In this document: piece after piece, positions 60,654-64,000 of the stretch | Position numbering within the stretch: position 1 is the first letter of the stretch | How the letters are laid out: each line of letters starts with the position of its first letter | Assembly: GCF_900102515.1 (NCBI RefSeq) | Contig: NZ_FMVS01000008.1 | Span: forward strand, 100,451-164,450 | Reading direction: 5' to 3' | Source: Butyrivibrio sp. INlla14 | Lineage (GTDB): Bacteria; Bacillota; Clostridia; Lachnospirales; Lachnospiraceae | Length of the DNA stretch: 64,000 bases | Translations under genes and position numbers: made by a program | Notes under the pieces: model-generated | Seen by the model: the letters and a program-made list of their open reading frames with translations, nothing else | What the model was told of the DNA's origin: nothing | Databases searched by the model: none

Positions 60654-63293
60654 ATGGCGAACAAGTGGGTTTATATGTTCAGTGAAGGTAACATGACAAT
60701 GCGTAACCTTCTTGGTGGTAAGGGTGCTAACCTTGCAGAGATGACAAGCATTGGCCTTCCAGTACCACAGGGCTTCACAATCACAACAGAGGCCTGCACA
60801 CAGTATTATGAAGATGGTCGTAAGATCAATGACGAGATCATGGCTCAGGCTATGGAAGGCGTTAAAAAGATGGAGGAGCTTAACGGAAAGAAGTTTGGTG
60901 ATCTTCAGAATCCACTTCTTGTATCAGTTCGTTCAGGTGCTCGTGCATCAATGCCTGGTATGATGGATACAATCCTTAACCTTGGTCTTAATGATGACGT
61001 TGTTGCAGCTATGATCAAGGGCAATCCTGATCCTGCATTCGAGCGTTTCGTATATGATTCATATCGTCGTTTCATCCAGATGTTCTCAGACGTTGTTATG
61101 GAAGTTGGTAAGAAGTACTTCGAGCAGCTTATCGATGCAATGAAAGAGAAGAAGGGTGTTAAGTTCGACGTTGACCTTACAGCAGCAGATCTTAAGGAAC
61201 TTGCTGAACAGTTCAAGGCTGAGTACAAGAAGCAGCTTGGCAAGGACTTCCCTTCAGATCCTGTAGAGCAGCTCAAGCTTGCTATCGAGGCTGTATTCCG
61301 TTCATGGGATAACCCTCGTGCTAACGTATATCGTCGTGATAACGATATCCCTTATTCATGGGGAACAGCTGTTAACGTAATGCCTATGGTATTCGGTAAC
61401 CTTAACAATGAGTCTGGTACAGGTGTTGCTTTCACACGTGACCCTGCAACAGGTGAGAATAAGCTTATGGGTGAGTTCCTTATCAACGCTCAGGGTGAGG
61501 ACGTAGTTGCTGGTGTTCGTACACCTATGCCAATCGCTCAGATGGAGAAGGAATTCCCAGAAGCATATGCAGAGTTCATCAAGGTTTGTGAGACTCTTGA
61601 GAATCACTACCATGATATGCAGGATATGGAGTTCACAGTTGAGAACAAGAAGCTTTACATGCTTCAGTGCCGTAATGGTAAGAGAACAGCTCCTGCTGCT
61701 CTTAAGATTGCTTGTGACCTCGTTGATGAGGGACACAAGACTCCAGAAGAAGCTGTAGCAATGATCGATCCTAGAAACCTTGATACACTTCTTCACCCTC
61801 AGTTTGATGCTGCTGCTCTTAAGGCTGCAACACCTATCGGAAAGGGTCTTGGTGCTTCACCTGGAGCTGCTTGCGGTAAGGTTGTATTCACAGCTGATGA
61901 CGCTGTTGAATGGACTGCAAGAGGAGAGAAGGTAGTTCTTGTTCGTCTTGAGACATCTCCAGAAGATATCACAGGTATGAAGGCTGCTCAGGGTATCCTT
62001 ACAGTTCGTGGTGGTATGACATCACACGCTGCTGTTGTTGCTCGTGGTATGGGTGAGTGCTGCGTATCAGGTTGTGGCGACATCAACATGGACGAAGAGA
62101 ACAAGAAGTTCACACTTGCTGGAAAAGAGTTCCACGAGGGAGACTTCATTTCAATCGATGGTACAACAGGTAACATCTATGATGGTCAGATCGCAACAGT
62201 TGATGCTCAGATCGCTGGTGAGTTCGGACGTATCATGGCATGGGCTGATGAGTTCAGAAAGCTCAAGGTTCGTACAAATGCTGATACACCTGCTGATGCT
62301 AAGAAGGCTAGAGAGCTTGGTGCTGAGGGTATTGGTCTTTGCCGTACAGAGCACATGTTCTTCGAGGAAGACAGAATTGCTGCATTCCGTGAGATGATCT
62401 GCTCAGATACAGTAGAAGAGAGAGAAGCTGCTCTTGAGAAGATTCTTCCTTACCAGCAGAACGACTTCAAGCAGCTCTATGAAGCTCTTGAGGGATGCCC
62501 AGTTACAATCAGATTCCTTGATCCACCTCTTCACGAGTTCGTTCCTACAACAGAAGACGAGATCAAGAAGCTTGCTGATGCTAAGCATAAGAGCGTAGAC
62601 GAGATCAAGGCTATCATCAACTCACTTCACGAGTTCAACCCTATGATGGGTCACAGAGGATGCCGTCTTGCAGTTACATATCCTGAAATTGCTAAGATGC
62701 AGACTAAGGCTGTTATCCGTGCAGCTCTTGAAGTTCAGAAGGCACACGCTGACTGGAATGTTAAGCCTGAAATCATGATCCCACTTGTATGTGAGGTTAA
62801 GGAGCTTAAGTATGTTAAGAAGGTAGTTGTTGAGACTGCTGATGCCGAGATCGCTGCTGCAGGCGCTAAGCTTGAGTATGAAGTTGGTACAATGATCGAG
62901 ATCCCTAGAGCTGCTCTTACAGCTGATGAGATCGCTAAGGAAGCTGACTTCTTCTGCTTCGGTACAAACGATCTTACACAGATGACATTCGGATTCTCTC
63001 GTGATGATGCTGGTAAGTTCCTCAATGCTTACTATGACACAAAGATCTTCGAGAACGATCCATTTGCTAAGCTTGACCAGACAGGTGTTGGTAAGCTTAT
63101 GGAGATGTCACTTAAGCTTGGTAAGCCAGTTAATCCTAAGCTTCATGTTGGTATCTGTGGTGAGCACGGTGGAGATCCTTCATCTGTTGAGTTCTGCCAC
63201 AAGATTGGTCTTGATTATGTATCATGTTCACCATTCCGTGTACCTGTTGCTAGACTTGCTGCTGCTCAGGCTGCTATAGCCAGCGGAAAATAA
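60654..63293 (+). CDS. ppdK: Pyruvate, phosphate dikinase
   Basis: An 879-aa enzyme interconverting PEP, AMP and PPi with pyruvate, ATP and Pi; in anaerobic Firmicutes it serves PPi-linked glycolysis or PEP formation. Domains: an N-terminal ATP-grasp (GGKGANLAEMTSIGLPVP and SVRSGARASMPGMMDTILNLG), a phosphohistidine swivel domain with catalytic H458 in GGMTSHAAVVARGMG, and a C-terminal PEP-binding TIM barrel with GIGLCRTEHMFF and C835 in HVGICGEHGGDP. Use of CGT for Arg in the first half is higher than in neighbouring genes, which favour AGA, fitting high expression. AGGAAAGG lies upstream of the ATG. A gene remnant follows directly, then a terminator. Confidence 0.97.
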   Translation: MANKWVYMFSEGNMTMRNLLGGKGANLAEMTSIGLPVPQGFTITTEACTQYYEDGRKINDEIMAQAMEGVKKMEELNGKKFGDLQNPLLVSVRSGARASMPGMMDTILNLGLNDDVVAAMIKGNPDPAFERFVYDSYRRFIQMFSDVVMEVGKKYFEQLIDAMKEKKGVKFDVDLTAADLKELAEQFKAEYKKQLGKDFPSDPVEQLKLAIEAVFRSWDNPRANVYRRDNDIPYSWGTAVNVMPMVFGNLNNESGTGVAFTRDPATGENKLMGEFLINAQGEDVVAGVRTPMPIAQMEKEFPEAYAEFIKVCETLENHYHDMQDMEFTVENKKLYMLQCRNGKRTAPAALKIACDLVDEGHKTPEEAVAMIDPRNLDTLLHPQFDAAALKAATPIGKGLGASPGAACGKVVFTADDAVEWTARGEKVVLVRLETSPEDITGMKAAQGILTVRGGMTSHAAVVARGMGECCVSGCGDINMDEENKKFTLAGKEFHEGDFISIDGTTGNIYDGQIATVDAQIAGEFGRIMAWADEFRKLKVRTNADTPADAKKARELGAEGIGLCRTEHMFFEEDRIAAFREMICSDTVEEREAALEKILPYQQNDFKQLYEALEGCPVTIRFLDPPLHEFVPTTEDEIKKLADAKHKSVDEIKAIINSLHEFNPMMGHRGCRLAVTYPEIAKMQTKAVIRAALEVQKAHADWNVKPEIMIPLVCEVKELKYVKKVVVETADAEIAAAGAKLEYEVGTMIEIPRAALTADEIAKEADFFCFGTNDLTQMTFGFSRDDAGKFLNAYYDTKIFENDPFAKLDQTGVGKLMEMSLKLGKPVNPKLHVGICGEHGGDPSSVEFCHKIGLDYVSCSPFRVPVARLAAAQAAIASGK

Positions 63294-63424
63294 TTGATAA
63301 TGCCTATTTCGTCGGAACCTTTGATATCCCTAAGGATTTCATAAAGCAGACATCAGAGTTTTACTATCCAGGCAATGCTTTTAAGATTCCGGAAACGCTT
63401 GAAATAAAGGTATATATCGTGTAG
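63293..63424 (+). pseudogene. C-terminal remnant of an unidentified gene directly after ppdK
   Basis: A frame that opens at the ppdK stop reads IDNAYFVGTFDIPKDFIKQ and continues for 43 residues to TAG 63422-63424. It has normal local codon use and protein-like composition (ending ETLEIKVYIV), but no start codon with a ribosome binding site. The parent protein was not recognised. It looks like the 3' end of a gene lost by deletion, with ppdK now abutting it. Confidence 0.4.
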
Positions 63425-63450
63425 GGAGTCTGTTTAGGCTCCCTACTTTT
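63421..63450 (+). terminator. Intrinsic terminator downstream of ppdK
   Basis: GTAGGGAGTC pairs with GGCTCCCTAC (one wobble), followed by TTTTA. It is the only good terminator after ppdK, and its stem begins at the end of the remnant frame. Confidence 0.85.
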
Positions 63451-63652
63451 ATGTAAAAAAGTAAACGAAGCCATCTAGATAAAATAGTATTTAGGTGGTT
63501 TGTTTCCTGAAAAATCGACTCACATGATCGCGGATCGGTGGGTCTTTTTGTTATTATTTCAGAATTATTGAATCAATTGTTTTATAATTAAAATTGCGTA
63601 GTTCAGCTAGGAATTAGCTGATGAAGGTGAATGTGCAACTAAAGGAGAAGAT
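63451..63652. other. Non-coding gap before the last gene
   Basis: Together with the remnant and terminators this makes a 359-bp stretch after ppdK with no intact gene. This part holds a second hairpin (63517-63549), a TATAAT at 63583-63588 that may serve the next gene, and no other recognisable element. Confidence 0.5.
63517..63549 (+). terminator. Second, orphan terminator-like hairpin
   Basis: GACTCAC pairs with GTGGGTC (one wobble), with an inner GATC/GATC stem, followed by CTTTTTG. No gene lies between it and the ppdK terminator, so it may belonged to a lost gene. Confidence 0.6.
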
Positions 63653-63934
63653 ATGTCATTTGAAGAGCTAGATGCGATAAGAGAAAGAATAGAAAAATTT
63701 ACAAGTAGTGTTAATGAATCAATAGAAGCATTGTTAAAATCAGAATCATTTCAACGAGCTATAGGCGGATTTACTAGAATTGAAAATATGCAAAAGTTTG
63801 GGAAAATGAACTGGGTTATAGTTTTTCCAGAAATGTATATAGCCCCTGAGCAGTTATCTGAAGATGAAGATGTTTACTTTTGTAGAAAAATTGATGAATA
63901 CTGTTTTCTAGTGTCTTGTCTAATTGATATTTAA
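63653..63934 (+). CDS. Small hypothetical protein (93 aa)
   Basis: A 93-residue acidic protein (MSFEELDAIRERIEKFTSSV and onward) with an amphipathic N-terminal helix and a C-terminal part containing VYFCRKIDEYCFLVSCLIDI. There is no signal peptide and no recognised family. It has an excellent ribosome binding site (AAAGGAG, 6-7 nt before ATG). Codon use is more A/T-rich than in the flanking core genes, and it sits next to a gene remnant at the window edge, so it may start an accessory region. The function is unknown. Confidence 0.7.
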   Translation: MSFEELDAIRERIEKFTSSVNESIEALLKSESFQRAIGGFTRIENMQKFGKMNWVIVFPEMYIAPEQLSEDEDVYFCRKIDEYCFLVSCLIDI

Positions 63935-64000
63935 TTAAATTAAGGCTATTAATTGCTGGGCTTTTCCATTATAATTAAAAGAAAACGGCGAGGTTACTTA

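Noticed and set aside
1..64000. rRNA, tRNA, insertion sequences, prophage, integrases, attachment sites
   Set aside because: Both strands were scanned by eye for transposase or integrase-like proteins and cloverleaf or rRNA sequence; none was recognised. A covariance-model search would be needed to exclude small RNAs.

Overview
The window looks like a chromosomal segment of a low- to mid-GC, Gram-positive, anaerobic, polysaccharide-degrading Firmicute of the Lachnospiraceae. Butyrivibrio or Pseudobutyrivibrio is the best guess, made from gene content and not from any marker gene. Pointers are AGGAGG-type ribosome binding sites, lipoprotein ABC solute-binding proteins, an exported alpha-amylase ending in cell-wall-binding repeats, an apparently intracellular GH115 glucuronidase, fructan genes, pyruvate phosphate dikinase, a Re-type citrate synthase beside isocitrate dehydrogenase, and many chemotaxis and c-di-GMP proteins. 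No rRNA, tRNA, CRISPR array, prophage or insertion sequence was recognised.

Layout. 1-5.4 kb: a partial membrane protein, a small conserved-looking protein, GH115, a 63-aa protein and queA. 5.4-10.7 kb: a 1198-aa alpha-amylase (GH13, about four CBM26-like modules, wall-binding repeats) with a dense control region, then cysK and a PilZ protein. 10.8-19.6 kb: a fructan/fructo-oligosaccharide locus with a LacI-type regulator divergent from two LplB/YtcP-type permeases, a lipoprotein binding protein, a GH32-like lipoprotein, an intracellular GH32 enzyme and a fructokinase. 19.8-24.4 kb: a chemoreceptor convergent with tyrA-aroA. 24.5-32.2 kb: a three-gene, translationally coupled signalling operon made of a 7TM/GAF protein with a degenerate GGDEF domain and two hybrid histidine kinases; the second kinase carries an embedded DegV-type (fatty-acid-binding) domain followed by an Hpt domain. 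32.4-40.1 kb: an EF-G paralogue, an EAL phosphodiesterase, and a Re-citrate synthase/GntR/isocitrate dehydrogenase operon. 40.2-50.9 kb: an ABC-F protein, a CPBP protease, HflK/HflC, TrpB2, ThrH, an Mbeg1-like alpha/beta-hydrolase and a second chemoreceptor. 51.0-58.1 kb: purC, a second ABC-F protein, a CE12-like esterase with SLH-like repeats, and a tandem-receiver protein plus Hpt protein convergent with a stand-alone DegV gene. 58.2-64 kb: an MFS transporter, a membrane-anchored glycerophosphodiesterase, ppdK, a short gene remnant and a small unknown protein.

The most novel signal is the repeated association of DegV-type lipid-binding modules with phosphorelay parts. It occurs once as a single polypeptide (kinase-receiver-DegV-Hpt-tail, 28767-32165). 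It occurs again as neighbouring genes (receiver, Hpt plus tail, DegV, 55746-58073) whose Hpt-tail protein looks like a paralogue of the C-terminus of the fusion. A lipid-responsive phosphorelay is a reasonable hypothesis. Other regulatory points of interest are divergent consensus promoters with 21-bp-phased repeats in the fructan locus, a full match to the cre consensus inside the amylase gene, a GntR-type palindrome on the promoter of the citrate synthase operon, and several promoters that overlap or precede intrinsic terminator hairpins.
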